Source: Vallitalea okinawensis
GTDB taxonomy: Bacteria > Bacillota > Clostridia > Lachnospirales > PQDH01
Assembly (NCBI RefSeq): GCF_002964605.1
Contig: NZ_PQDH01000003.1
Location: 372,001 to 436,000 of the forward strand
Direction: 5' to 3'
Length of the DNA: 64,000 nt
Part shown: positions 8,475 to 17,713 of the stretch, in pieces
Layout of the letters: every line of letters starts with the position of its first letter
How positions within the stretch are numbered: the first letter of the stretch is position 1
Program-made: the position numbers and the translations under genes
Notes under the pieces: generated by a model
What the model saw: the letters and a program-made list of their open reading frames with translations, nothing else
What the model was told of the DNA's origin: nothing
Databases searched by the model: none

Positions 8475-9659
8475 ATGAATATTGGTATTTTTACAGACTG
8501 TTACTACCCACAAATTAATGGTGTTGTGACTTCAGTCAGAATTTTAGAAGAAGAATTATTAAAGCGCGGTCACAACGTAACGATTATTACTGTAGATATT
8601 CCTGGTTACATAGAAGAATCCGATCATGTTATTCGGGTAAAATCTGTCCCATTTTCAAAATGGAAAGAATTTAGAATAGGTGTACCTTTTCTACCACTAG
8701 CTTATAAGACCGTTAAATCCTTGAATTTAGATCTTATTCATACACATACAGAGTTTTCTATTGGACATTTAGGACGTTATCTAGCCAAAGTTCAAAATAT
8801 CCCTATACTTCATACCTATCATACGATGTATGAAGACTATACCCATTATGTCTTTAACTCAAAATATGGTAAGAATATGGTAAGAAAGCTTATCAAACAA
8901 GGCAGCAAACTCTACGTAAAAAAATATGATGCAATTATTGTGCCTACTGATAAAACTAAGTCTGCTTTATTGGGTTATGGTGTGACTAACAACATACATG
9001 TTGTCCCTACTGGTATTAATATTGAACATTTTGATCAACATGATCAAGATCATCCAAAGTTAAAGGAAATTCGCAATGAGTTAGGTATTCAACCAGATGA
9101 TTATGTCATACTATCATTAGGAAGAATCTCTGAGGAGAAAAGTATTGATTTGACGATCAAGCAAATGAAAAGGCTCATTATCCATGAACCTCATGCTAAG
9201 CTCATTATTGTTGGAGATGGACCCTATAGGCAGACCCTTGAAAAACTTACACTTGATATGAATTTAGATAATTGTGTTCATTTTGTAGGTCGTGTACCTT
9301 TTGATGATGTCTCTTATTACTACAGTCTAGCAAAAGTCTTTGTAAGTGCTTCTAAAACTGAGACACAAGGTCTCACAATAATGGAATCCATGGCTTCTAT
9401 GCTACCTGTAATTGTCTATGATGATGATAATGTCAAAGGTATCGTTATAAATGGTTACTCAGGAAGATTATTTAACACTGAATCAGAATTAACCACTTGT
9501 ATCATTGATGCCATCAGACATCCAGATATGACAAATCAAATGACTCATCATGCCTTTGACATTGTTCAAAGTCTATCTAAAGAAGCTTTCGGAGAGAATG
9601 CTGAGAAGGTCTATCAGGAAGTTCTACGCTTGAATACAATTGAAAAAATCGCTATTTAA
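8475..9659 (+). CDS. Glycosyltransferase family 4 (diacylglycerol glucosyltransferase-like)
   Basis: This GT4 (GT-B fold) glycosyltransferase has 394 residues from the ATG at 8475; a GTG 6 nt earlier overlaps the GAGGTG ribosome site and cannot be the start. The N-terminus (IGIFTDCYYPQINGVVTSV) and the HTHTEFSIG segment match the family that glucosylates diacylglycerol or similar lipids. The C-terminal domain carries GRISEEKSID and the nucleotide-sugar E-x7-E region (TETQGLTIMES). It is probably a peripheral membrane enzyme for glycolipid synthesis. The transferred sugar cannot be read from sequence. It stands alone, ending at a terminator. Confidence 0.85.
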   Translation: MNIGIFTDCYYPQINGVVTSVRILEEELLKRGHNVTIITVDIPGYIEESDHVIRVKSVPFSKWKEFRIGVPFLPLAYKTVKSLNLDLIHTHTEFSIGHLGRYLAKVQNIPILHTYHTMYEDYTHYVFNSKYGKNMVRKLIKQGSKLYVKKYDAIIVPTDKTKSALLGYGVTNNIHVVPTGINIEHFDQHDQDHPKLKEIRNELGIQPDDYVILSLGRISEEKSIDLTIKQMKRLIIHEPHAKLIIVGDGPYRQTLEKLTLDMNLDNCVHFVGRVPFDDVSYYYSLAKVFVSASKTETQGLTIMESMASMLPVIVYDDDNVKGIVINGYSGRLFNTESELTTCIIDAIRHPDMTNQMTHHAFDIVQSLSKEAFGENAEKVYQEVLRLNTIEKIAI

Positions 9660-9667
9660 ATATAAAG

Positions 9668-9719
9668 CCTCCAGCTAGTCTATTATCCTCTAATGTCAAG
9701 CTGGAGGTGTTTATTTTTT
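9668..9719 (+). terminator. Terminator of the GT4 gene
   Basis: A 9-bp stem CCTCCAGCT (9668-9676) pairs with 9699-9707 around a 22-nt loop, followed by a T-rich run up to 9719. Confidence 0.75.
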
Positions 9720-9723
9720 CTCA

Positions 9724-10980
9724 TTACTCTGATAATATTTTAATATCTGCGCGAATAGCGCTAAAATGTTCTTCTAAATTTTCATAACCTCTCAATAGGT
9801 GTTCAACCCCTTTTACAGTAGTAGGACCATCAGCAATTAATCCAGCAAGAACTAGTGATATCCCCCCTCGTATATCATGGGCTTGAACGTTACATCCTTT
9901 TAATTCATCAGACTTGTTAATAAGAATATGTCCATGTCTGACTTCAATATCTGCTCCCATCTTGATGAGTTCATAACAGTTTTTAAATCTATCTGGAAAA
10001 ACAGTATCCACAAGTTTACTTTTGCCTTCTCCCTTTAGAAGTAGTACTGTAAATGGTTGTTGTAAATCTGTAGGAAATGCAGGGTACATGCCGCTTAGTG
10101 TTCTACAGATACTGACTTTACCTTTTCTATATCCTCTTATTGTATCCCCATCAATATCAAAGTCTATCCCTACCTCATGCAGTTTATTTATGACTGCCAT
10201 TAAATGCTGGGGGATGACATGTTCAACAGTGATATCGCCTTGGGTCAATCCAGAAGCAATCAAAAATGTACCAGCTACTAATCGATCAGGGATAATGTCA
10301 TGATGAGTACCTTTTAATGATTTAACACCTTCAATTATGATTTTCTTGGTACCTGCCCCCTTTATTCTTGCTCCCATTTTATTTAAAAACACTGCTAAGT
10401 CAACAATTTCTGGATCTACAGCAGTATTATTTAATACGGTTATTCCTTCTGCTAAAACAGCTGCCATCATTAAATTAATGGTAGCACCACAAGTTACTAC
10501 ATCAAAATATATTTTGGCACCTTTTAACCCATTACAAGCAGTGATGTGATAGTTGTTCTCCTCATAAATCACTTTAGCTCCCATAGCCTCTAACCCCTTG
10601 ATATGTTGATCAATAGGTCGTTTTCCAATGTTATCTCCACCAGGACTACCGATAATTACTTTCTTGAAGTGATGAAGTAATGCGCCAACAAAATAATATG
10701 AAACACGGACATTTTTACATAAATCTTTCTTAATAACTGCACTTTTGATGTCCCTTGTATCTACAATAACTTGATTATCATGATGTTTGATCTTTGCCCC
10801 CAAATCCTGAAGGATGCTGATGACCGTATCAACATCTGTTATGTTTGGTACATTACAAATAACACTGATATCTCCTGTTAAGCAACTGGCAATTAGGATG
10901 GCTAAAGAACTATTTTTACTTCCTTGTACTCTTATATGACCAGTTAATCTATTAGAAGGCTGGACAAGCAACGATGGCAT
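9724..10980 (-). CDS. murA: UDP-N-acetylglucosamine 1-carboxyvinyltransferase with Cys-to-Asp active site
   Basis: This MurA-fold enolpyruvyl transferase (418 residues) performs the first committed step of peptidoglycan synthesis. It has the PEP-binding GSKNSS (Lys22, Asn23), two inside-out alpha/beta domains, and DIRGGISLVLAGL near the C-terminus. The catalytic loop reads PGGDNIGKRPID: Asp116 replaces the usual Cys (Cys115 in E. coli), the substitution known to give fosfomycin insensitivity. I use the second ATG at 10980 because AAGGA is 7 nt upstream; the first ATG has no adequate spacing. No cell-wall genes adjoin it, so it may be a second MurA paralogue. Confidence 0.88.
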   Translation of the reverse strand: MPSLLVQPSNRLTGHIRVQGSKNSSLAILIASCLTGDISVICNVPNITDVDTVISILQDLGAKIKHHDNQVIVDTRDIKSAVIKKDLCKNVRVSYYFVGALLHHFKKVIIGSPGGDNIGKRPIDQHIKGLEAMGAKVIYEENNYHITACNGLKGAKIYFDVVTCGATINLMMAAVLAEGITVLNNTAVDPEIVDLAVFLNKMGARIKGAGTKKIIIEGVKSLKGTHHDIIPDRLVAGTFLIASGLTQGDITVEHVIPQHLMAVINKLHEVGIDFDIDGDTIRGYRKGKVSICRTLSGMYPAFPTDLQQPFTVLLLKGEGKSKLVDTVFPDRFKNCYELIKMGADIEVRHGHILINKSDELKGCNVQAHDIRGGISLVLAGLIADGPTTVKGVEHLLRGYENLEEHFSAIRADIKILSE

Positions 10981-11054
10981 AGACATTTCCTTTCATAAGT
11001 TATCTCATTATCTATTATATTGACCAACCTCTTAATTTAGTATAGAAGAAGTGA

Positions 11055-11090
11055 GAAAATTAAAAGAGACGGCAATTTTTATGCCGTCTC
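11055..11090 (-). terminator. Terminator of nfeD-SPFH operon
   Basis: Stem GAGACGGCA (11066-11074) pairs with 11082-11090 around a 7-nt loop. The minus strand continues into TTTTAATTTT. Confidence 0.8.
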
Positions 11091-11103
11091 ACAAATAAAT
11101 ATA

Positions 11104-12066
11104 TTATTTTTTTACTTGTTCAATCTTTTCTACTATCTCTGGTTTTACATCTTTTGTTAACTCAACTGCAGATGTAACTAACCCTGCAAGTCCTTGAATC
11201 TCAGAAGGAATGATGATCTTAGTAGCTTTACCATCTGCAGCTTTAGTAAATGCTTCAAGACTTTTAAGTGATATAACACCTGTATCAACTTGAACGCCTT
11301 TGATCATATTTAAACCTTCTGCAGTCGCTTGTTGAACCTTAATAATCGCTTCAGCTTCACCTTCAGATTCACGTATAACAGCTTCTTTTTTAGCTTCTGC
11401 TCTAAGAATTGCAGATTGCTTCTCACCTTCTGCTTGTAAGATCATGGACTGCTTCTTACCTTCAGAAATAAGGATACGTGACTTTTTCTCCCCTTCTGCT
11501 TTAAGGATAGATTCACGTCTTTCCCTTTCAGCTTTCATCTGTTTTTCCATAGCATCTTGAATCTCAGATGGTGGGATAATGTTCTTAACTTCTACTCTAT
11601 TAACTTTGATACCCCATGGATCTGTTGCTTCATCCAAAATCGCTCTCATTTTCGTATTGATAGTGTCTCTTGAAGTTAAGGTTTGGTCTAACTCTAGATC
11701 ACCAATGATATTACGTAATGTAGTAGCTGTTAAATTAGAAATAGCTTGCATTGGGTTTTCAACGCCGTATGTGAATGCTTTTGCATCTGTTATCTGGAAA
11801 TAAACAACTGTATCAATTTGCATAGTTACATTATCTTTTGTGATAACGGGTTGTGGTGGGAAATCGACTACTTGTTCTTTTAAGTTAATTTTTTTTGCAA
11901 CCTTATCAAGTAAAGGTACTTTAACGTGTAGCCCAACTTGCCATGTTTGATGGAAAGCACCAAGTCTTTCGATAACATATGCATTTGCTTGTGGTACAAC
12001 TTTGATATTGGTTACAAATAATAAAATTACAATTACCAAAATAACCATAAAAAATATTCCGCCCAT
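11104..12066 (-). CDS. SPFH/band-7 (stomatin, paraslipin-type) membrane protein
   Basis: This 320-residue slipin/stomatin-like protein has one N-terminal membrane segment (VILVIVILLFV), the SPFH domain (residues about 25-190), a Glu/Lys/Ala-rich coiled coil with roughly 11-residue repeats (KAEGEKKS, SEGKKQS, QAEGEKQS, RAEAKKEA; about 190-250), and a C-terminal QGLAGLV assembly motif. Such proteins oligomerise into membrane microdomain scaffolds. It lies 19 bp after an NfeD gene, the classic partner pairing, and a terminator closes the two-gene unit. It acts at the inner face of the membrane; the cellular role of the family is still loosely defined. Confidence 0.92.
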   Translation of the reverse strand: MGGIFFMVILVIVILLFVTNIKVVPQANAYVIERLGAFHQTWQVGLHVKVPLLDKVAKKINLKEQVVDFPPQPVITKDNVTMQIDTVVYFQITDAKAFTYGVENPMQAISNLTATTLRNIIGDLELDQTLTSRDTINTKMRAILDEATDPWGIKVNRVEVKNIIPPSEIQDAMEKQMKAERERRESILKAEGEKKSRILISEGKKQSMILQAEGEKQSAILRAEAKKEAVIRESEGEAEAIIKVQQATAEGLNMIKGVQVDTGVISLKSLEAFTKAADGKATKIIIPSEIQGLAGLVTSAVELTKDVKPEIVEKIEQVKK

Positions 12067-12085
12067 TTTATACCTTCTTTCTTAT

Positions 12086-12538
12086 TTATTCTTCATCCGC
12101 AATTTTCTCGACAATGAGTTTAACTCCCTCAATGCCTTTTATAATGACTTCTGAATTCTTAGATACCTTATCATGATCTGAGGTTTTGGCTGACCAAATC
12201 TGTCCTCCAATTTTTACTTGACCCTCGTTTTTCAAAGGATCAATTGACATGATAACAATCCCTTTCTTGCCTATTAAACTGTTAGCATTGGTTCTTTCTT
12301 TGCCAACTTTTAAATACTTAATTGCAACTGGTCTAGTGAAATAGAGTAATACTAATGATACAATTAAAAATATTGCAATTTGTACTGGAACGCTTTTAAT
12401 AAAAAATGATGAAATCCAAGCAACAACTGCACCGATAGAAAACCAAATGGATGCAAGGCTTACAGTAGCTGCTTCAACTGCTAATGCAATAATGATAATT
12501 AAAAGCCAAACAAAATTCATGCTATAAAAAAACTCCAT
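12086..12538 (-). CDS. NfeD-family membrane protein (short form)
   Basis: This 150-residue short NfeD has three hydrophobic segments in the first 75 residues and a soluble C-terminal OB-fold (GKKGIVIMSIDPLKNEGQVKIGG, split here at NEG) ending near residue 145. It lacks the ClpP-like protease domain of the long form. It is directly followed by the SPFH gene, the conserved operon partner, and a GGGAGG box precedes the ATG. The pair is inferred to organise membrane domains together. Confidence 0.88.
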   Translation of the reverse strand: MEFFYSMNFVWLLIIIIALAVEAATVSLASIWFSIGAVVAWISSFFIKSVPVQIAIFLIVSLVLLYFTRPVAIKYLKVGKERTNANSLIGKKGIVIMSIDPLKNEGQVKIGGQIWSAKTSDHDKVSKNSEVIIKGIEGVKLIVEKIADEE

Positions 12539-12625
12539 ATATACTGCCTCCCCTCATTTAACTTTTATTACCATGCTTCAATTATAGTATAACAGCTCAC
12601 TAATGTCAAAGCGTAGAACAGATAA

Positions 12626-12649
12626 AAAATCGCCCCGAAGGACGATTTT
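12626..12649 (-). terminator. Terminator with UUCG tetraloop ending the TIM-barrel/Gfo-Idh operon
   Basis: On the minus strand AAAATCGTCC-TTCG-GGGCGATTTT forms a 10-bp stem with one G-U pair and a stable UUCG tetraloop, followed by a T run. Confidence 0.85.
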
Positions 12650-12710
12650 ATAGTTCAGAATGACATCTGAATCAAGTTTCTGTATTTTTCAGTACAGTTA
12701 CTTACTAAAT

Positions 12711-13472
12711 TTATAGACTGTGCTGGTCTTTTAAGTATTTTCTACTTAATGCAAGTGTCTCAAAAGCACCTACATCGCCAGAATCTCTTTCTACGGCAGC
12801 ATACTTAACACCAGCTTTTTCACATGCATCTATGATAGCACTCCATTCTAGATTACCTGTTCCCACTTCAGCAAAATAGTTTTCATTATCCTTAACACCC
12901 ATATCTTTAAAGTGAACGATATCTAATTTTCCTGCTAATTTATTGATCCAAGCTACTGGACTCGCTCCACCTGCTTGAACCCAGTATAAATCTAGTAAAA
13001 ATTGAACATGCTCATTGAATCCTTCTAAAAGTATTTCCATACCTGATTTTCCATCATATTTCTCGTATTCAAATCGGTGATTATGATAGACAAACTTCAT
13101 GTCAAAAGAAGCTAATTTCTCACCAATTTGATTGGCTTCTTTAATAAACGTATAGTAACCTTCTATGCTACGTAATTCATTAGGCATTGAACCAATACCA
13201 ACATACTTGCAATTCCACATTTGATGATACTTTATAACGTTATCCAAATCGTTAATCAGCTGATCGTAACTCATATGAGTAACACATATTTCTAGACCGT
13301 GCTTTTCTGCTAATTCTTTAATGTATGTAGCCTTTTCATCATCGACAACACCCATACCAGACATTTGAACAACATCATAACCCATTGCTTTTATTTTTGT
13401 AAAAGATTGGTCCATATCTTCTTTTGATTGGATGTAATCTCTAATCGTATACAGTTGCGCAGCAATTTTCAT
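12711..13472 (-). CDS. Sugar phosphate isomerase/epimerase (xylose-isomerase-like TIM barrel)
   Basis: This 253-residue AP-endonuclease-2/xylose-isomerase-like TIM barrel has MKIAAQLYTIRDY at the start, a mid-protein VYHNHRFEYEKYDG segment (metal-ligand region) and a VHFKDMGV plus EVGTGNLEW region. IolE/IolI-type enzymes share this fold and act on keto-inositols or keto-sugars; recent members act as lyases on 3-keto-glycosides. It is the last gene of a four-gene minus-strand operon with two Gfo/Idh/MocA dehydrogenases and another TIM barrel. AGGAGG precedes the ATG. Reaction and substrate are not determinable here. Confidence 0.85.
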   Translation of the reverse strand: MKIAAQLYTIRDYIQSKEDMDQSFTKIKAMGYDVVQMSGMGVVDDEKATYIKELAEKHGLEICVTHMSYDQLINDLDNVIKYHQMWNCKYVGIGSMPNELRSIEGYYTFIKEANQIGEKLASFDMKFVYHNHRFEYEKYDGKSGMEILLEGFNEHVQFLLDLYWVQAGGASPVAWINKLAGKLDIVHFKDMGVKDNENYFAEVGTGNLEWSAIIDACEKAGVKYAAVERDSGDVGAFETLALSRKYLKDQHSL

Positions 13473-13504
13473 TTCTTTACCTCCTACACATAATATATTG
13501 TTTT

Positions 13505-14503
13505 TTACAGTTTTATGCCTTCTTTTCCTTTACTCCGATAAATGCCATCTATCATTTTTAAAGCTGTCAGTCCATCATCAAAATGTATATAATCCTCTGT
13601 ATTATTAATAATAGCTTGATAAAATTTGTCAATTAAAATACTGTGACTCTTACCCCAATAGGATTTTGCATTTCCTGATACTTGATCACCAATGAGCTCT
13701 TTCATTTCACCCTTTTGGATAAGGTAAAGGCTGTTATTAAACATACGTAAACTTCCATTTTCGAAAGTAACCTCTAACTCTACTGGGCTATTAACCACAT
13801 TACAATTAGTGGCGTAGAATAAGCCAATAGTTCCATTCTTAAATTGAATTGTGGCATCTGCAGTATCTTCAACCTCTATAACCTCATTCAGCAACCTTGT
13901 TGATGTATTACCTTTTATCCATTCTATGTCACCACCAAACCATTGGAGTAAATCCAAAGTATGAATGGATTGATTAATCAATACTCCTCCACCTTCAGTA
14001 GCAAAGCAGCCACGCCAGTCAGATTCCCTATAATATTTTTCATCGCGATACCAAGTAACATAACCTTTAAGTCCAATCAACTTTCCTAATGTGTGTGCTT
14101 GAATAACATCTTTTATTTTCATTGATGTAGGATTAAAGCGATTTTGAAAACAAACAGCTATCTTACTGTTTTCTTGACCAATATTCTTAATCTCCTCTGC
14201 ATCCAGCATATTCATAACAATAGGCTTCTCACATAGGACATGCTTCTTAGCCTTAATGGCTTCTATAATCATTTCTTTATGGAGGTAATGAGGTGTACAA
14301 ATATGAATGACATCAACTTTAGCATCTTTAACGAGCTCATTAAAGTTTTTATAAGCTTTACACTTATATTGATTAGCTAGATTCTTCACCTTATCTTCCT
14401 TAATATCACATAAGGCTACTAACTTTCCATTAATACTGTCTTCTATAGCTTTTAGGTGTGTGTTTGATATAGCACCACATCCGATTAATCCAATACCAAG
14501 CAT
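13505..14503 (-). CDS. Gfo/Idh/MocA-family oxidoreductase (second of pair)
   Basis: This NAD(P)-dependent sugar dehydrogenase has 332 residues. The Rossmann motif GLIGCGAISNTH stands at the N-terminus, CEKPIVMN carries the conserved EKP lysine, and GGGVLINQSIHTLDLLQW supplies the catalytic His region. I start at the ATG at 14503 because GAGGG lies about 5 nt upstream; a TTG 7 codons earlier lacks a site. It lies between another Gfo/Idh/MocA gene and a TIM barrel in one operon, so a stepwise oxidation/isomerisation of a sugar or sugar acid is inferred. Confidence 0.88.
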   Translation of the reverse strand: MLGIGLIGCGAISNTHLKAIEDSINGKLVALCDIKEDKVKNLANQYKCKAYKNFNELVKDAKVDVIHICTPHYLHKEMIIEAIKAKKHVLCEKPIVMNMLDAEEIKNIGQENSKIAVCFQNRFNPTSMKIKDVIQAHTLGKLIGLKGYVTWYRDEKYYRESDWRGCFATEGGGVLINQSIHTLDLLQWFGGDIEWIKGNTSTRLLNEVIEVEDTADATIQFKNGTIGLFYATNCNVVNSPVELEVTFENGSLRMFNNSLYLIQKGEMKELIGDQVSGNAKSYWGKSHSILIDKFYQAIINNTEDYIHFDDGLTALKMIDGIYRSKGKEGIKL

Positions 14504-14566
14504 AATGTCCCTCGATTCTATCAAGTATAAGTAACAACAAGTTTTTACTAGTTTATTTATGCATCA

Positions 14567-15730
14567 CTAGAATGTACCATCCACGTTAAGTACTTCAGGT
14601 TTCTCAACCTTTTTCTGAAACTTGGAAGTCTTAATACATTCTTGTAAATGCTCATAGAATAAATCTCCATTAATAGGTAATTCAACCCAATCATCTAACC
14701 ATGTTGATAAATGCATAGCATTAGAAATAGTTAATCCATTAATTCCTTCAATACCTGGTGCAATGAGTTCTTTTCCATTTAGTATAGCATCTACGAAGTT
14801 TTTCAAAATAGCTATATGTTCTTGATCCTTAGACTCTTCAATAGGAATCTCACACTTCCAACACTCAGGTTGACCAAATCCGCCTTTAAATTCTTCATTA
14901 AATTGTCGTTCAGAAACTCTTAATCGCCAGAATGTAAGTTGATTACCTTCTAAAACAATTTTACCTCTATCTCCAGTAATCTCAAGTCGATTCGTACCTG
15001 GTGCATCAGAAGTTGATGTAATATAGACACCTGTAGCGCCATTCTCATATTCCATATAAGCTGTCACGTCATCTTCAACTTCAATGTCATGCATCTTACC
15101 GAATGCACAAAAAGCACGTACACGTTTAGGCATACCACATAGCCATTGAATAAGATCCAACTGATGTGGATTTTGATTGATCAGAGTTCCACCACCTTCT
15201 CCTGCCCAAGTTGCACGCCAACCACCTGAATTATAGTAGCTTTGTGGACGGTACCAATTTGTGATGATCCAGTTTATTCTTCTAATTTCACCTAATTCAT
15301 CACCATCAATTAATTCTTTTAATTTAATATGAGCTGGTCTTGTACGCTGATTATACATAATAGCAAAAACTTTATCTGTCTCATTAGCCACATCATTCAT
15401 TTCTTCAACTTGTTTTGTATAAACGCCAGCAGGCTTTTCAATAAGAACATGCTTGCCTGCATTCATAGCTTTAATTGCTAAAGGAGGGTGGTCATAATGA
15501 GGCGTAGCGACTACTACTGCATCAATTTTCTCATCCTTCAAAAACTCATCTACATCCGTATATAAACTGATATTTTCTCCATAAATCTCTGGAGCCTTAT
15601 CTAACTTGTCTTGATCGATATCACAAATGGCTACTAATTCACCATTAGTTACTTTTCCAGCTACAATGTTTTTAGCATGACCGCTACCCATATTACCAAT
15701 TCCTATAACACCAATTCTTACTTTATCCAT
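14567..15730 (-). CDS. Gfo/Idh/MocA-family oxidoreductase (first of pair)
   Basis: This 387-residue Gfo/Idh/MocA dehydrogenase begins with a Rossmann fold (IGVIGIGNMGSGHAKNI, about residues 6-22). It has IEKPAGVYTKQ with the EKP lysine and GGGTLINQNPHQLDLIQWL as the His-containing active-site helix. It is longer than its neighbour because of a C-terminal extension (WKCEIPIEESKDQ to the end). GGAGGG precedes the ATG. The 20-bp spacing from the upstream TIM barrel implies one transcript. Members oxidise a sugar hydroxyl with NAD(P)+; the substrate is unknown. Two dissimilar copies in one operon suggest different substrates or forward/backward redox steps. Confidence 0.9.
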   Translation of the reverse strand: MDKVRIGVIGIGNMGSGHAKNIVAGKVTNGELVAICDIDQDKLDKAPEIYGENISLYTDVDEFLKDEKIDAVVVATPHYDHPPLAIKAMNAGKHVLIEKPAGVYTKQVEEMNDVANETDKVFAIMYNQRTRPAHIKLKELIDGDELGEIRRINWIITNWYRPQSYYNSGGWRATWAGEGGGTLINQNPHQLDLIQWLCGMPKRVRAFCAFGKMHDIEVEDDVTAYMEYENGATGVYITSTSDAPGTNRLEITGDRGKIVLEGNQLTFWRLRVSERQFNEEFKGGFGQPECWKCEIPIEESKDQEHIAILKNFVDAILNGKELIAPGIEGINGLTISNAMHLSTWLDDWVELPINGDLFYEHLQECIKTSKFQKKVEKPEVLNVDGTF

Positions 15731-15749
15731 TCTCTAAACCCTCCACTGA

Positions 15750-16601
15750 CTATAATCGATTTAATATCGCTTTCAAAGCATTAGCTGCTACTTCAAATTT
15801 AGCAGGACCACTGTTTTCTAATGTCTCATCAATATCAACATCCTCAAGTTCCGCAAATCCTGTAAAATTACCTAAGTGAGGTTCAAGGGATAAAAACCCT
15901 TCATAATTAGCTTCTTTCATTATTGTTAAAATAGTTTCAATATGACCTTTACCATAACCAGATGGAACTACTTTTCCACTATCATCCAATGCATCTTTAA
16001 TATGAAAATAAACAATATGCTCTTTCAATAGATTAAAGGCATGAGGATAAGTTTCAACACCGCATTGAATAAAGTTGGCTGGATCAAAAATTAACTTCAT
16101 TTGATCATTCTTCAAGGTTTCAACCAGGTCTAAGCAACGCTCAGCAGTATCACCATAAATTCTTTTTTCATTCTCATGCAATAAAGTAACGTCATACTTC
16201 TTCGCTGCATCAAGAAAAGCATTCCATCTCCTCATGACTTCATCTCTATGCTCCTCAGGTGTATCCCCTTCAGGAATTAAAAAACTAAACATTCTAATAT
16301 AAGGTGCATCTAGAATGACTGACAATTCTAATGTATGTTTAAATTTCTCCAAATGGGGTTCAAAATCATCGACAATACTAATCTTTCCGATAGGTGAACC
16401 AATTGAAGATAACTTAAACCCTCTCTCATCCATGTCTTTCTTGATGTTCTTTGCTTCTTCAATGGTTAAGTCAGATACGTTTTTCCCATTCACGCCACGC
16501 ATCTCGATATATGTTATATTATTTTTTTCTAGAACATTCATTTGAACTTTTAAATTTTCATCGATTTCATCAGCAAAAGCTGATAAAGTAAATTTAGCCA
16601 T
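15750..16601 (-). CDS. Sugar phosphate isomerase/epimerase (TIM barrel), first gene of operon
   Basis: This 283-residue xylose-isomerase-like TIM barrel has the acidic and histidine metal ligands spread over LLHENEKRIYGDT, MKLIFDPANFIQ, VYFHIKDA and GFLSLEPHLGNF. It opens the minus-strand operon TIM-Gfo-Gfo-TIM, has AGGAGG before the ATG, and is divergent from an AraC regulator 200 bp away. The GYGKGHIET segment is typical of the family. It may be an isomerase, epimerase or keto-sugar lyase; the closest named relatives are IolI/IolE- and hydroxypyruvate-isomerase-like proteins. Confidence 0.85.
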   Translation of the reverse strand: MAKFTLSAFADEIDENLKVQMNVLEKNNITYIEMRGVNGKNVSDLTIEEAKNIKKDMDERGFKLSSIGSPIGKISIVDDFEPHLEKFKHTLELSVILDAPYIRMFSFLIPEGDTPEEHRDEVMRRWNAFLDAAKKYDVTLLHENEKRIYGDTAERCLDLVETLKNDQMKLIFDPANFIQCGVETYPHAFNLLKEHIVYFHIKDALDDSGKVVPSGYGKGHIETILTIMKEANYEGFLSLEPHLGNFTGFAELEDVDIDETLENSGPAKFEVAANALKAILNRL

Positions 16602-16710
16602 CTTATGCCCTCCTATTAATTAAATGAATTTGTGTTTTAACTAAAAACTTATTTATATCTTAATTATAACGAAATATAATCAAAAAACATTTCGATTATT
16701 GCTAAAAACA

Positions 16711-16738
16711 TTGCAAATCTTGCTTAATCCTTTATAAT
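16711..16738 (+). promoter_or_regulatory. Sigma-A promoter of the AraC gene at 16805
   Basis: TTGCAA (16711-16716), 16-bp spacer, TATAAT (16733-16738). A CGAAAT/ATTTCG dyad at 16670-16694 lies between this and the divergent operon. Confidence 0.5.
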
Positions 16739-16804
16739 AAAAATAATAGAGTTTCTACAACTTTTTTTATCTAAGATTGGTAATTAGTCAAAGAGGTGAA
16801 AAGG

Positions 16805-17635
16805 ATGGCAAAAGGATTTAGCATATCTCATAATAAAAGTGAACGACTTTATAACTCACGCCCACATACCCATAATAATTATGAAATCTTCTATTTTCTT
16901 TCAGGAGATATAACTTACTATATTGAAGGTCATGTTTATGAAATAAATCCTCATGATCTGTTGATGATCAATAACCGAGAAATTCATAAACCCATCTTCC
17001 ATTCAGATGCTCTTTATGAGAGAATAATCGTCAATTTTGATGAATCTTATGTGAAACCGCAGTTTTCAGATTACAACCTAACTTATTGTTTTGAGAATCG
17101 TAAGTTAGGACATGGTAATAAAATTGAAGGGGAGTTTGTTCTTCAGCACAACATTCATAATTACTTCATTAATATATTGGGAAGTATAAAGAATGACAAC
17201 ATTGAAGACCAACTATTAGCTAAGACATATTTTATTCAGCTGTTATTACAACTGAATAAAATCTTTAAAAAAGAGAATGAGAAGTTTACAAAAGGTTATG
17301 CCAAAGATGAAAAACTGGATCAAGTTATACATTTTATTAATAATCACTTAAGTGATAAGCTGACTCTAGACATTATTCAAGAAGAATGCTTTGTGAATAA
17401 ATACTATCTAAGCCATCTCTTTAAAGAGATGACAGGTATGACTGTTATGGAATACATTACACATAAACGCATTCTATTAGCTAAGAATTTGCTTCAGTCA
17501 GGTATGTCAGCTACAGATGTAGCCCATGAATCAGGATTTAACGATTACTCCAATTTCTATAAAAGTTTCAAACGTGCTACTAAGCAATCACCTGCAAAAT
17601 ATAGAAAAGCAGATACTGAGAAAAAAAGAAAATAA
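16805..17635 (+). CDS. AraC-family regulator with cupin domain
   Basis: This AraC regulator has about 276 residues: an N-terminal cupin (RPHTHNNYEIFYFLSGDITYY split around residues 20-40, with metal or ligand-type histidines) and a C-terminal double helix-turn-helix ending in ESGFNDYSNFYKSFKR and SPAKYRK, the family signature. The ATG at 16805 has AGAGGTG 6 nt upstream; a GTG at 16796 lies inside the ribosome site and is rejected. It is divergent from the TIM/Gfo-Idh operon, so it is the probable activator of that operon. The inducer is unknown. Confidence 0.9.
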   Translation: MAKGFSISHNKSERLYNSRPHTHNNYEIFYFLSGDITYYIEGHVYEINPHDLLMINNREIHKPIFHSDALYERIIVNFDESYVKPQFSDYNLTYCFENRKLGHGNKIEGEFVLQHNIHNYFINILGSIKNDNIEDQLLAKTYFIQLLLQLNKIFKKENEKFTKGYAKDEKLDQVIHFINNHLSDKLTLDIIQEECFVNKYYLSHLFKEMTGMTVMEYITHKRILLAKNLLQSGMSATDVAHESGFNDYSNFYKSFKRATKQSPAKYRKADTEKKRK

Positions 17636-17645
17636 GGTATACATC

Positions 17646-17679
17646 AAAAAGACTTGCTATATTCTAGCAAGTTCTTTTT
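17646..17679. terminator. Terminator between AraC gene and convergent glycoside hydrolase
   Basis: Stem ACTTGCTA (17652-17659) pairs with 17665-17672 around a 5-nt loop, with an A run on one side and TTCTTTTT on the other, so it can work for both converging genes. Confidence 0.75.
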
Positions 17680-17713
17680 AACTATCTAAAAATGGTTATT
17701 ACCAAACCATGAC

